Origin: Streptomyces aurantiacus
Lineage (GTDB): Bacteria > Actinomycetota > Actinomycetes > Streptomycetales > Streptomycetaceae
Length of the DNA: 64,000 bases
NCBI RefSeq assembly: GCF_027107535.1
Contig: NZ_CP114283.1
Coordinates: 4,712,001 to 4,776,000, forward strand
Direction: 5' to 3'
The translations under genes were made by a program, and so were the position numbers. This document shows, one piece after another, positions 32,206-42,647 of the stretch; position 1 is the stretch's first letter; each line of letters begins with the position of its first letter. Under the pieces are notes generated by a model that worked only from the letters and a program-made list of their open reading frames with translations, had not been told where the DNA came from and ran no database searches.

Positions 32206-32243
32206 GTGCGTGTCCGCACCACCACCCCGGTGCGGACACGCAC
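32206..32243 (+). terminator. 15-bp perfect hairpin
   Basis: GTGCGTGTCCGCACC (32206-32220) and its exact complement (32229-32243) with an 8-nt loop, in the 374-bp gap between the amidinohydrolase and P450 genes. No U-tract follows, so it may be a factor-dependent terminator, an RNA-stability element or an operator. I see no gene in the rest of the gap. Confidence 0.6.
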
Positions 32244-32532
32244 TGGCATGTCCGGGCACCGGGCCTGTTCAACTGTGCAAAATCCGGACCCCGCACACCC
32301 CGTCGAACACGGTTGTGCCTGATCAGAGCCGTACGCCCGCAAACGGAGTGCGACTGACGGCACTTGTGGGCCAGCCCCCTCCCCAGCACGCTGACGCTCA
32401 TGGATCCGACCGAAGCCGCCTTGGCCGCTTCGCGCGCTGAACCCGGCCGGTCCGCACACGTCCTCCCGGCACGAAGGCCCCACCCGCCCCGAACGACCAG
32501 TACGACGCGGCCCGCGTCCGAAGGAGAGCACC

Positions 32533-33783
32533 ATGACCATCACGTCGCAGGAGACCGAGACCTTCGCTCTGACCTCGGAACTCGTCAGTGATCCCGTGCG
32601 CGGCTACACCCAACTGCGGCGCCAGGCCCCGCTCGTCCGCGTGACCCTCCCCGACATCGAGACGCCGGTCTGGCTCATCACCCGCTACGAGGACGCCAAG
32701 GCCGTACTGAGCGACACGCGCTTCGTCCGGGACCAGGACAAGGTTCCCGGCCTTGCCCAGGACGGGCCCAGCATCGCCGAGCAGATGATCGAGGCGTACG
32801 GGCTGCCCATGGAGTACCGCGACTACCTGGGCATCATGGTGCTCGTCGACGGCCCCGAGCACAGCCGGCTGCGGAACCTGGTCACCAAGTCGTTCACCGC
32901 CCGCCGCATCAGCAAGCTGCGCCCGCGCCTGGAACAGATCACGGCGGAACTGGTCGCACCCCTCGCCGAGAAGAAGGAGGCCGAACTCCTGGAGGACGTC
33001 GGCTATCCGCTCGCGTCGACCGTCATCTGCGCGCTCATCGGGATCGACGAACCGGACGTGCCCCAGATGCGTACCTGGATCCGCGAGTACGCCTCCGGGG
33101 ACATCGAACTCGTCATCCCGGCCCTGCGGAACATGGTCGATCACTCCAAGGACCTGATCGCCCGGCGCACGGCCCAGCCCACCGACGACCTCGTCTCCGG
33201 CTGGATCATCTCCGGGAAGGACGACCCCGACGGCCTGACCGAGACGGAGATGGTCGCCCTGATCCTTCTCCTGATCAACACCGGCATCACGCCGCCCGCG
33301 CTGTTCATCGCGAGCGCCGTGCTCGCGCTCCTCGACCACCCCGACCAGCTGGCACTGCTCCGCGACCGGCCGGAACTCCTCGAGCGCGCCGTACCGGAGC
33401 TGCTGCGGTTCACCTCGCCGGTGCCGATGGGCGCCCCGCTGTACGCGACGCAGGACCTGGAGTTCGCCGGGATGCCGGTACGCAAGGGGGAGGCGGTGAC
33501 GAGCGCCCTGCTCGCGGCGAACTTCGACCCCGACGAGTACCAGGCACCCGAGCGTCTCGACATCACCCGGGAGCTGGGCCGCGGGGTGGGGCACGTGGCG
33601 TTCGGCCACAGCGCCCACTACTGCATAGGCGCGGCGCTGGCCCGCCTGGAGGCCGAGGTCGCGCTCGACCAGCTGCTCATCCGGCATCCGGCCCTGACGC
33701 TGGGCGTCGCACGCGAGGACCTGGAGTACTTCGACCTGCCGGGGGAGGGCCGCCACCTGCGCGGACTGCCGGTGAGTTTCTGA
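32533..33783 (+). CDS. Cytochrome P450
   Basis: 416 aa, soluble bacterial P450. Heme loop FGHSAHYCIG with Cys364, and ELLRFTSP with the ExxR pair. The I-helix is unusual: where most P450s read AGxE/DT, this has T250-G-I-T-P-P255, so both the acidic residue and the proton-relay Thr are replaced. Cluster P450s of this kind hydroxylate residues on carrier proteins or the finished peptide; gamma-hydroxypiperazate is a plausible target here. GGAG lies 7-8 nt before ATG 32533. Confidence 0.9.
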   Translation: MTITSQETETFALTSELVSDPVRGYTQLRRQAPLVRVTLPDIETPVWLITRYEDAKAVLSDTRFVRDQDKVPGLAQDGPSIAEQMIEAYGLPMEYRDYLGIMVLVDGPEHSRLRNLVTKSFTARRISKLRPRLEQITAELVAPLAEKKEAELLEDVGYPLASTVICALIGIDEPDVPQMRTWIREYASGDIELVIPALRNMVDHSKDLIARRTAQPTDDLVSGWIISGKDDPDGLTETEMVALILLLINTGITPPALFIASAVLALLDHPDQLALLRDRPELLERAVPELLRFTSPVPMGAPLYATQDLEFAGMPVRKGEAVTSALLAANFDPDEYQAPERLDITRELGRGVGHVAFGHSAHYCIGAALARLEAEVALDQLLIRHPALTLGVAREDLEYFDLPGEGRHLRGLPVSF

Positions 33784-33807
33784 CGCGTCCACCACGGCCG
33801 GACACCG

Positions 33808-33841
33808 AGGCGCCCTGACAGCTCCACTCGTCAGGGCGCCT
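33808..33841 (+). terminator. Intrinsic terminator after the P450 gene
   Basis: Perfect 12-bp stem (AGGCGCCCTGAC / GTCAGGGCGCCT) with a 10-nt loop, 24 bp after the P450 stop. The following ~390 bp (33842-34233) shows no supported gene, only GC-rich spacer leading to an AAGGAG at 34223. Confidence 0.75.
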
Positions 33842-34233
33842 TCGGCCGTGCCCGTAGGAGGGCCGGGCTCGTGCGGGCGGAGAGCGCGGGCACGGCCGGG
33901 CGGGGCCGGGCGCCGCCGCCGCGCCACGGGGAGAGGGTGACCGTCTGCCCGGTGACGGCACAGCGGGGGCGGGATCGAGTTCTCGCCAGGCGCGTCGGCC
34001 GCGGGAGTTGGCCACTGCGGTTCCCAGGGACATTGCGGTACAACCTTGCTGACGCCGGTTCGGGCGCCCGCCCGGATCCTGTTACCTCGCCGCAGGACAT
34101 GCCGTCCCGGCACCGTCGCCCGCTCGCAGCGGCGCCGGTCGCCGCATCGTTCGCGACAGGGGATGCCGGCGACCGGGGGAGGTCTGCCGTGCGACGCCCC
34201 GGACGCGCGGTCCCGCATCCGCAAGGAGACGCT

Positions 34234-34725
34234 GTGCCCGACACTGTTTTCCCCTCCCCGGTCCTCGTCGTGCTGCTGGGGGCAGCAGGCAGCGGCAAGA
34301 GCACCACGGCCGCCACCTGGCCGCCCGAGAGTGTTCTGGAACTGGACACCTTCCGTGAACTCGTCAGCGAGGACGTGCTGGACCAGGACGCGACCGAGGA
34401 AGCCGTGTACGCGCTGGGCACCGTGGTCGAGAGCCGCCTGGCGCGTCGTCTGACGACGGTCGTGGACGCCGACCACACCGATGTCGCGTTGCGCACCAAG
34501 CTGCTCGCGATCGCCGAGCGGTACGACGTCCCCGCGGTGGCGTTGGTCATGACCACTCCGCTGCGTCTGTGTCTGGACCGCAACGCACGGCGTCCCCCGT
34601 TCCTCCAGCTCGCCGAGGAGGCCGTGCGTGCGCAGTACGTCCAGGCCCTCGATGCCACTCCCGGTCTTCGGGCGGAGGGGTTCGACCGCATCGAGGCCCT
34701 CTTCGGAGGGGGGACGCCCGGGTGA
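34234..34725 (+). CDS. P-loop ATPase / small kinase-like protein
   Basis: 163 aa. The Walker A motif GAAGSGKST lies near residue 17, followed by ELDTFRELVSED and VVDADHTD, the layout of polynucleotide-kinase/zeta-like small kinases (AAA_33 type). GTG 34234 is chosen for the AAGGAG at 34223-34228; longer open frame upstream lacks this. Genes of this type occur widely in Streptomyces as isolated housekeeping or accessory kinases with unknown substrates. A role in the cluster is not indicated. Confidence 0.7.
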   Translation: MPDTVFPSPVLVVLLGAAGSGKSTTAATWPPESVLELDTFRELVSEDVLDQDATEEAVYALGTVVESRLARRLTTVVDADHTDVALRTKLLAIAERYDVPAVALVMTTPLRLCLDRNARRPPFLQLAEEAVRAQYVQALDATPGLRAEGFDRIEALFGGGTPG

Positions 34726-34856
34726 GCGGGGGTGTTCGGGGATGTCCCGTCGGGCCGGGATCGCGGGTTCCGGCCGCAGGGGGTAGCGGGCGCAAGTCGT
34801 CGAACGCGCAGGTCACGGGGGAGTGGCCGGAGAATCGGACGCAGACCCTCTATTGA

Positions 34857-35966
<1,110 letters not shown>

Positions 35967-36054
35967 ACGACGCACGTACGGCCTGGCCGCCGCAGCACAC
36001 GACGAGCGCCGCGCTTTTGTACCGCGCGGACGGAGAAGCGAACGAGGAGATGCA

Positions 36055-37206
36055 GTGAGCGTCACAGCAGCACAGGGATTCACGGCGGCCGGGACGGCCG
36101 CCGGCCTCAAGGCCGACGGCAGCCCGGATGTGGCCCTCGTGGTCAACAACGGGCCACGCCGCGACGCCGCGGCCGTCTTCACCTCCAACCGGGTCAGAGC
36201 CGCTCCCGTCAGATGGTCACAACAGGTCCTCGAAGCAGGGCAGGTCTCCGCGGTCGTCCTGAACTCCGGTGGCGCCAACGCCTGCACCGGCCCGCAGGGC
36301 TACCAGGACACCCTCGCCACGGTGGAGACGGCCTCCCGCGCCCTGGGCGTTCCCGCTCACGAGGTGGCGGTCGCCTCCACCGGGCTGATCGGAGTGCCCC
36401 TGCCCATGGACAAGCTGCTGCCCGGTGTCGAGCGGGCGGTGCGGGAACTGTCCGCGCAGGGCGGCGAGAAGGCCGCCGTCGCGATCAAGACCACCGACAC
36501 CGTGCACAAGACCAGCCTGTACGACGGACCCGGCTGGACCGTCGGCGGCATGGCCAAGGGGGCGGGCATGCTGGCCCCCGGGCTGGCCACGATGCTCGTC
36601 GTCCTCACCACCGACGCCGTCATCGACGCGCCGCGGCTGGACTCGGTCCTGCGTGACGCCACCCGCCTGACCTTCGACCGTGTCGACTCCGACGGCTGCA
36701 TGTCGACGAACGACAGCGTGTTCCTGCTCGCCTCGGGGGCCGCGGGGGTCGTCCCGGACGACGACGAGTTCGCGGAGGCCGTCCGCGGCGTCTGCGAGGA
36801 CCTCGCCCGCCAGCTCATCGGCGACGCCGAAGGCTCCAGCAAGGACATCCGCATCGAGATCGTGCACGCCGGCAGTGAGGCGGACGCGGTCGAGGTGGGC
36901 CGGGCCGTCGCCCGGAACAACCTTCTCAAGTGCGCCGTCCACGGCGAGGACGCCAACTGGGGCCGTGTCCTGTCCGCCGTCGGCACGACACGGGCCGCCT
37001 TCGATCCCGACCAACTGGACGTCGCCATCAACGGCGTCCGGGTCTGCCGGAACGGCTCCATCGGGGAGGACCGGGCCAAGGTCGACATGCGCGGCCGGGA
37101 GGTCGTCATCACCGTCGACCTCGCAGCCGGCTCCGCCTCCGCCGTGATCTGGGCCAATGACCTCACCGCCGAGTACGTCCACGAGAACAGTGAGTACTCC
37201 TCATGA
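36055..37206 (+). CDS. argJ: Glutamate N-acetyltransferase / ornithine acetyltransferase
   Basis: 383 aa, self-cleaving Ntn-fold enzyme that transfers acetyl from N-acetylornithine to glutamate, releasing ornithine and recycling acetyl. The cleavage site [14 protein letters not shown] places the N-terminal nucleophile at Thr179. GTG start with GAGGAG at 36044-36049. 88 bp after argC, and overlapping argB by 4 nt. Confidence 0.96.
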   Translation: MSVTAAQGFTAAGTAAGLKADGSPDVALVVNNGPRRDAAAVFTSNRVRAAPVRWSQQVLEAGQVSAVVLNSGGANACTGPQGYQDTLATVETASRALGVPAHEVAVASTGLIGVPLPMDKLLPGVERAVRELSAQGGEKAAVAIKTTDTVHKTSLYDGPGWTVGGMAKGAGMLAPGLATMLVVLTTDAVIDAPRLDSVLRDATRLTFDRVDSDGCMSTNDSVFLLASGAAGVVPDDDEFAEAVRGVCEDLARQLIGDAEGSSKDIRIEIVHAGSEADAVEVGRAVARNNLLKCAVHGEDANWGRVLSAVGTTRAAFDPDQLDVAINGVRVCRNGSIGEDRAKVDMRGREVVITVDLAAGSASAVIWANDLTAEYVHENSEYSS

Positions 37207-38153
37207 CCGTGATGACCCCCCTCACTCCCACCGGGATGGCCGCCGCGCGCAAGCACACGGCGCTTCCCAAGGCCGACGCCCTCGTCGAGGCACTGCCGTG
37301 GCTCGCACGCCACCGGGGCAAGACCGTCGTCATCAAGTTCGGCGGCAACGCCATGGTCGACGACAAGCTCAAGGCCGCCTTCGCCGAAGACATCCTCTTC
37401 CTGCACCACGCGGGCCTCAGACCCGTCGTGGTGCACGGCGGCGGCCCGCAGATCAACAAGCAGCTGGACCGGCTCGGGCTCGAGTCCCACTTCACCGCGG
37501 GGCTGCGGGTGACCACCGACGAAACCATGGACGTGGTGCGCATGGTGCTGGCCGGACAGGTCCAGAGGGAACTGGTCGGCCTGCTCAACCGGCACGGGCC
37601 GCATGCCGTCGGCATGACCGGCGAGGACGCCCGCCTGATGACCGCCGGCCGGGCCTACGCCGAGATCGACGGCGAACGCGTGGACATCGGCCGCGTCGGC
37701 GACATCACCGGCATCGACCCCGGTGTCGTCCAGGCGCTCCTGGACAACGGCCGCATCCCCGTCATCTCCTCGATCGCGCGCAGTACCGACGACAGCGACG
37801 GCGGCGTCTACAACGTCAACGCCGACACCGCCGCGGCCGGCCTGGCGGCGGCGCTCGACGCGGAAGTCCTGATGATCCTCACGGACGTCGAGGGGCTCTA
37901 CCGGGACTGGCCCCACAGCGAGGACGTCATATCCCGCCTCACCGCGGCGGAACTGGAGGCCCTTCTGCCCGAGCTGGCCAGCGGCATGATCCCCAAGATG
38001 AAGGGCTGCCTCCACGCCGTCAGCAACGGCGTGCGCAGCGCCAGGGTGATCGACGGCCGGGTACGGCACTCGGTCCTGCTGGAGATCTTCACCAACGAGG
38101 GCATCGGCACGATGGTCGTGCCCGACCCGGCGGACGAGGGCGCGGCCGCGTGA
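37203..38153 (+). CDS. argB: Acetylglutamate kinase
   Basis: 316 aa amino-acid kinase. KFGGNAM near residue 40, HGGGPQI near 79, and [11 protein letters not shown] near 203. Phosphorylates N-acetylglutamate. The start ATGA overlaps the argJ stop, and its stop overlaps the argD GTG, indicating tight coupling. Confidence 0.96.
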   Translation: MTVMTPLTPTGMAAARKHTALPKADALVEALPWLARHRGKTVVIKFGGNAMVDDKLKAAFAEDILFLHHAGLRPVVVHGGGPQINKQLDRLGLESHFTAGLRVTTDETMDVVRMVLAGQVQRELVGLLNRHGPHAVGMTGEDARLMTAGRAYAEIDGERVDIGRVGDITGIDPGVVQALLDNGRIPVISSIARSTDDSDGGVYNVNADTAAAGLAAALDAEVLMILTDVEGLYRDWPHSEDVISRLTAAELEALLPELASGMIPKMKGCLHAVSNGVRSARVIDGRVRHSVLLEIFTNEGIGTMVVPDPADEGAAA

Positions 38154-39337
38154 ACGGCCACGACGGCAACGCCGGCCTCACCCGCCGGTGGCAGGGCGCG
38201 ATGATGGACAACTTCGGCACCCCGCGTCTTCCTCTCGTCCGCGGACAGGGCACGCGGGTGTGGGACGCCGAAGGCCGGGAGTACCTCGACCTGCTCGGCG
38301 GCATCGCGGTCAACTCCCTGGGCCACGCCCATCCCGCCGTGGTGCAGGCCGTGTCGTACCAGATCGGGGCGCTGGGGCACGTCTCCAACTTCTTCATCGC
38401 GGAACCGACCGTGGCGCTCGCCGAACGGCTTCTGGACCTGAGCGGCCGCACGGGCCGCGTGTACTTCGCCAACTCCGGGGCCGAGGCCAACGAGGCCGCC
38501 TTCAAGATCGGCCGGCTCACCGGGCGCACCCACATGGTCGCCGCCCACGGAGGTTTCCACGGCCGCACCATGGGCGCCCTCTCCCTGACCGGCCAGCCCT
38601 CCAAACGCGCCCCGTTCCACCCCCTGCCCGGTGACGTCACCTTCGTCCCCTACGGAGACACCGCGGCGTTGCGCGCCGCCGTCACCGAGGAGACAGCCCT
38701 GGTGATCCTCGAACCCCTCCAGGGCGAGGCGGGTGTGGTGACCCCGCCCCCCGGATACCTCGCCGCGGCACGCGCCATCACGGCCGCGACCGGGACCCTG
38801 CTGGTCCTCGACGAGGTGCAGACGGGGATCGGGCGCACCGGCCACTGGTTCGCGGCCCAGGCGGAAGGCGTCGAGGCCGATGTCGTCACGCTGGCCAAGG
38901 GGCTGGGGGGCGGCCTGCCCATCGGAGCGGCTCTCGCGTTCGGCGAGGCGGCGGACCTTCTCGCTCCCGGCACCCACGGCTCGACGTTCAGCGGAAACCC
39001 GGTGGTCTGCGCCGGCGCCCTCGCCGTGCTGGCGACCATCGCCGACGGCGGACTGCTCGAGCAGGTCAAGCGGACGGGCGAGCGGCTGCGGCGCGGCATC
39101 GAGGACCTGGGCCATCCCCTGATCCGGCAGGTGCGGGGAGCCGGCCTCCTCCTGGGTGTCGTGCTGAGCGAGGACGTCGCGCCCCAGCTCCAGCAGGCGG
39201 CCCAGGAAGCGGGACTTCTGGTGAACGCTGCCACGCCCAGTGTCATCCGGCTGGCTCCGCCACTGATCCTCTCGGACCAGGACGTCGGTATGTTCCTCGA
39301 CCGGATTCCGGGCGTACTTGCCGCTGTTTGCCCCTAA
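38150..39337 (+). CDS. argD: Acetylornithine aminotransferase
   Basis: 395 aa class III PLP aminotransferase: [10 protein letters not shown] near 106, [11 protein letters not shown] near 220, and PLP Lys250 in [13 protein letters not shown]. Converts the semialdehyde to N-acetylornithine. GTG start overlapping the argB stop. In Streptomyces the housekeeping operon usually continues with argR; here an MFS gene follows instead. This argues for a cluster-dedicated ornithine supply. Confidence 0.95.
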   Translation: MNGHDGNAGLTRRWQGAMMDNFGTPRLPLVRGQGTRVWDAEGREYLDLLGGIAVNSLGHAHPAVVQAVSYQIGALGHVSNFFIAEPTVALAERLLDLSGRTGRVYFANSGAEANEAAFKIGRLTGRTHMVAAHGGFHGRTMGALSLTGQPSKRAPFHPLPGDVTFVPYGDTAALRAAVTEETALVILEPLQGEAGVVTPPPGYLAAARAITAATGTLLVLDEVQTGIGRTGHWFAAQAEGVEADVVTLAKGLGGGLPIGAALAFGEAADLLAPGTHGSTFSGNPVVCAGALAVLATIADGGLLEQVKRTGERLRRGIEDLGHPLIRQVRGAGLLLGVVLSEDVAPQLQQAAQEAGLLVNAATPSVIRLAPPLILSDQDVGMFLDRIPGVLAAVCP

Positions 39338-39484
39338 GTGCCGGGTGTGTGGCCCCGTCAGTGCGTCAAGTGAGACCGGAAAACGACTAGAAAAAACCGC
39401 GACGATGGTTTGATAATGTGAGCGCAGCCCCACCTCCCTGTCGGCTCCGGCCGTCGGGCTCACACCGTTCGAAAGGTTGGATTG

Positions 39485-41029
39485 ATGGAACGTCACCCAC
39501 GGCGCTGGCTCATCCTGGTCGTGCTGTGCCTCAGCACGCTCGTGCTGGTGATCGACAACATGGTGCTCACCGTCGCGGTACCGACGATCACCGAGGACCT
39601 GAAGGCGAGCGCCCAGGACATCCAGTGGGTCCTCGAGTCCTACATGCTGGTCTTCGCCGGACTCCTGCTGACCGCGGGAAGCCTGTCCGACAAGTTCGGC
39701 AGGCGCAAGGTGATGATCATCGGCCTTGCGATCTTCGGTGCGGCCTCCCTCATCGGCATGGTCGCCGCCACCCCGGAGCAGCTGATCCTCGGCCGTGTCC
39801 TGATGGGCGTCGGCGGCGCGCTGGTGATGCCGAGCACCCTGTCGATCCTGATCACGGTCTTCGACGAGGCCGAGCGGCCCAAGGCGATCGCGGTCTGGAG
39901 CGCGGTGGCCATGGTCGGCCTGGTCGGCGGCCCGGTCCTGGGCGGCGCCCTGCTCGCCCACTACTGGTGGGGAGTCGTCTTCCTCATCAACGTCCCCATC
40001 GCCGCACTCGCCATCGTGGCGGCCATGGTCCTGATGCCGGAGTCCAAGGGCCCCTGGCGCAAGGCCGATCCGGTCGGCATGGTGCTGTCGATCCTCGGCA
40101 TGAGCGCCCTGGTGTGGACGATCAACGAGCTTCCCAAGGGCGGCCTCAGCCACACCGGCACGCAGGTGTCGCTCGCGATCACCGTGGTCGCGGTCGTGGG
40201 CTTCGCCGTCTGGGAGAAGCGCCACCCCTCCCCGATGGTCCCGCTCGCCCTGTTCCGCGACCGGGTCTTCACCGGCGCCAGCTTCTCGCTCGTCCTGCTG
40301 ACGCTGGCCAACGGCGGCCTGATGCTCGTCCTCACCCAGTACCTGCAGTTCGTGCTCGGCTACACCCCCACCGAGACGGGGCTGGCCTTCACCCCGCTGG
40401 CTGTGGCCACGCTCGTGTTCAACGCGCTCGGAGCCTCCCTGATCGCCAAGACCGGAACCCGGTTCATGGCGGTCCTGGGCCTGCTGGTCATCGCCTCCGG
40501 CTTCGCCCTGCTGTCGACCCTGTCCGTCGGTGACGGCTGGGGCGTCCTGGCCGGCGCGATGTGCCTGATGGGCGCGGGCAGCGGCCTGGCGATGCCCGCA
40601 GCGATGGCGGCCATGATGGGCGCCGTTCCCGAGGAGCACGCGGGTGTCGGCAGCGCACTGAACGACACCATTCAGCAGGCCGGTGCCGCGCTCGGCGTCG
40701 CCATCCTGGGAGCCGTTCTGACCAGCACGTTCACCCGCAACATGCCGGCCGACGCCCCGGAGGCGGCCCGCCACTCGATCGGTGAGGCACTCGCCGCCGC
40801 CGATGCGGACCCCGGCCTGCTGAAGTTCGTCAACGAGGCCTTCACCGACGGTATGTCCGCGAGCTTCCTCGCGGGCGCCGCCGGAGTCGTGGGAGCCGCG
40901 GTCCTGGCCTTCTTCCTCATGCGCGCACGCAAGGACACGCCCGATCAGGGCGGGGAGACGAAGACCGCGCCCGTACCGGGCGACGAGACGAAGGGCGCCA
41001 GTCCGGAGCAGATCCTGACCACCCACTGA
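39485..41029 (+). CDS. MFS drug exporter, DHA2 (14-TM) type
   Basis: 514 aa with about 14 hydrophobic segments. The first cytoplasmic loop contains GSLSDKFGRRK, and there are paired RxxxG / GGPVLGG motifs in TM5 as in QacA/EmrB-type proton antiporters. Cytoplasmic membrane; likely product export or self-protection. ATG 39485 (or TTG 39482) follows GAAAGG at 39471-39476. A GATAAT at 39410-39416 in the AT-rich gap after argD is a possible -10 box. Confidence 0.9.
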   Translation: MERHPRRWLILVVLCLSTLVLVIDNMVLTVAVPTITEDLKASAQDIQWVLESYMLVFAGLLLTAGSLSDKFGRRKVMIIGLAIFGAASLIGMVAATPEQLILGRVLMGVGGALVMPSTLSILITVFDEAERPKAIAVWSAVAMVGLVGGPVLGGALLAHYWWGVVFLINVPIAALAIVAAMVLMPESKGPWRKADPVGMVLSILGMSALVWTINELPKGGLSHTGTQVSLAITVVAVVGFAVWEKRHPSPMVPLALFRDRVFTGASFSLVLLTLANGGLMLVLTQYLQFVLGYTPTETGLAFTPLAVATLVFNALGASLIAKTGTRFMAVLGLLVIASGFALLSTLSVGDGWGVLAGAMCLMGAGSGLAMPAAMAAMMGAVPEEHAGVGSALNDTIQQAGAALGVAILGAVLTSTFTRNMPADAPEAARHSIGEALAAADADPGLLKFVNEAFTDGMSASFLAGAAGVVGAAVLAFFLMRARKDTPDQGGETKTAPVPGDETKGASPEQILTTH

Positions 41030-41049
41030 TCCGGAGGACACCACCGGAG

Positions 41050-41102
41050 AGCGGCGATCGCGGGTCCCCAGCCAGCACCTGAGGGGTCGCGACCGCCGCT
41101 TT
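41050..41102 (+). terminator. Imperfect terminator hairpin after MFS gene
   Basis: AGCGGCGATCGCGGGTCCCC near 41050 pairs imperfectly with GGGGTCGCGACCGCCGCT ending near 41100, followed by TTTCG. Confidence 0.5.
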
Positions 41103-41103
41103 C

Positions 41104-41139
41104 GCCGTACGGGCGCGGGTTTTGCCGTACGGGCGCGGG
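41104..41139. repeat. Direct repeat, 2 x 16 bp
   Basis: GCCGTACGGGCGCGGG occurs at 41104-41119 and 41124-41139 (20-bp period), in the upstream region of the RDD gene. Could be a tandem regulator-binding site or simple slippage. Confidence 0.6.
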
Positions 41140-41193
41140 CGGCGGACGGACGCCGCCTCCCACCACCTGTCCGCATCCTGCCTTGGGGAGACC

Positions 41194-41886
41194 ATGACCC
41201 ATCCCTACAGCACGTCACGCCTCACCGGCCGGCCCTCCACGGTCCGCCGCGTCCTCGCGTGGTCCATCGACTTCGCTCTCGTCCTTATCGGTGCCTACCT
41301 GCTCGGCGTGTTCGCCGCCCAGCGCATCGCCGAGACCTTCACCGAACTGCCCGACCTGACGATGCCGGGCGGATGGGACCTGCTCACCCTGGACGACAAG
41401 GCCCTGGACCCGATCCAGCAGTTCGGGCGGGAGCTGTGGGACCGGACGGCGGTCATCGTCATCCAGTCCTTCGCCCTCCTGACCGCAGGCACGTTCCTCT
41501 ACCACTGGGTCCTGCTGACCTTCGGCGGACGCACCCTGGGCAAGAGGCTGCTGGGACTGCGCGTCACCCCGCACCGCGCGGGCTCTGCCGCCCTGCGGGC
41601 GGCGGCGACCACCATCACCGACGTGGCGTGCTTCTCCCTGGCCTGCTGCCTGCTGACCGCGGGTGCCTTCCTCGCGTCCTTCGCGGTCTGGCTGCTGGCG
41701 GTCGCCGCCTTCTGGTTCAACGCCCTGTCGGCGCTCTCGCCCTCCGGCCGTTCCCTCGCCGACCGGCTGGCCGGCACCTCCGTCATCCGGGGGCAGGCAC
41801 CGCCGGACGAACCCTTTCCCGGGGACAGCACGGCCTACGCGGCCGGTGCACGGACAACGCCGCCCCACCGGGTCCCGACCGGGTGA
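41194..41886 (+). CDS. RDD-family membrane protein
   Basis: 230 aa. An early ArgXXAsp-type motif (RRVLAWSIDFALVLIGAYLL), several hydrophobic segments, and GGRTLGKRLLGLRV, which is diagnostic of RDD proteins. Function generally unknown (some are linked to ion exchange). ATG 41194 with GGGGAG just upstream; the longer open frame upstream lies in the repeat region. Followed by a bidirectional terminator. Confidence 0.8.
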   Translation: MTHPYSTSRLTGRPSTVRRVLAWSIDFALVLIGAYLLGVFAAQRIAETFTELPDLTMPGGWDLLTLDDKALDPIQQFGRELWDRTAVIVIQSFALLTAGTFLYHWVLLTFGGRTLGKRLLGLRVTPHRAGSAALRAAATTITDVACFSLACCLLTAGAFLASFAVWLLAVAAFWFNALSALSPSGRSLADRLAGTSVIRGQAPPDEPFPGDSTAYAAGARTTPPHRVPTG

Positions 41887-41903
41887 AGCGGCGTTCCACA
41901 AAA

Positions 41904-41934
41904 TGAGCCGGCCCGCTGCACGCGGGCCGGCTCA
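41904..41934. terminator. Bidirectional terminator
   Basis: Perfect 13-bp stem (TGAGCCGGCCCGC / GCGGGCCGGCTCA) with a 5-nt loop, between the converging RDD and GNAT genes. AAA lies on the left and a TTTT at 41939-41942 on the right. Confidence 0.85.
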
Positions 41935-41985
41935 ACGGTTTTCAAGTGTCCAAAACGGCCGGGTCGCACGCCGCTTCCACCGGAC

Positions 41986-42537
41986 TCACAGCGGCGTGAG
42001 GACCATGAGGATCTGGTCCTGGTCGTTGCCGGGTCCCAGCCGGAAGGCGGCGGGCCAGCGGCCCACCTCGTACCATCCCAGGCGCCCGTAGAAGTCCTCC
42101 AGGCTCCGGCCTCCACGGGCCGTCAGATGCAGCTGCTCCAGGCCCATCTCGTCCCGGGCGACCCGGTGGGCCTCACGCATCAGGGCGGACCCGACACCGC
42201 GGCCGCGAACCGACAGGCGCGTCTGCACGTGGTGCAGGGTGCCCCAGTGCGCGATCAGTTCCGAGGGGTCGCGCCTGAGGTTCAGCCAGCCCACGATCTC
42301 CCCGTCCAGCCACGCGGTCACGAGGCGGCTGGTCACCGGGTTCAGACGTCCGACGATCCGGTCGACAGCCGGCGCGGCCTGCCGCGCGTCGATCCGCGGT
42401 ACGTGGAAGCCGGCGGCGCCACCCGCGTTGGTGACCTCGATCCAGCACTCTGTCAGGGCGTGGTGCAGCGAGGCAGGGACATCGCCGGGCCAGGAGTACT
42501 GACGCAACGTGGGGAGTCTGGTGGCGAGACTGGTCAT
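41986..42537 (-). CDS. GNAT-family N-acetyltransferase
   Basis: 183 aa. The acetyl-CoA loop RGRGVGSALM lies near residue 111, with LHLTARGGRSLEDFYGRLGW typical of the second half of the fold. Substrate unknown. It could acetylate a cluster intermediate, provide self-protection or be unrelated. Confidence 0.8.
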   Translation of the reverse strand: MTSLATRLPTLRQYSWPGDVPASLHHALTECWIEVTNAGGAAGFHVPRIDARQAAPAVDRIVGRLNPVTSRLVTAWLDGEIVGWLNLRRDPSELIAHWGTLHHVQTRLSVRGRGVGSALMREAHRVARDEMGLEQLHLTARGGRSLEDFYGRLGWYEVGRWPAAFRLGPGNDQDQILMVLTPL

Positions 42538-42600
42538 TCCCCAATCCTGCCCGCCGGGGTGCGTGCGGGGCCAGGTGTGCAGACCCGTACACCTGGGACG

Positions 42601-42638
42601 GCACAGGGGCCGGGGCGGACAAGCCCCGGCCCCTGTGC
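42601..42638 (-). terminator. Strong hairpin after the beta-lactamase-like gene
   Basis: Perfect 16-bp stem (GCACAGGGGCCGGGGC / GCCCCGGCCCCTGTGC) with a 6-nt loop, 10 bp beyond the stop of the minus-strand gene. Confidence 0.85.
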
Positions 42639-42647
42639 CGTGGAGGG

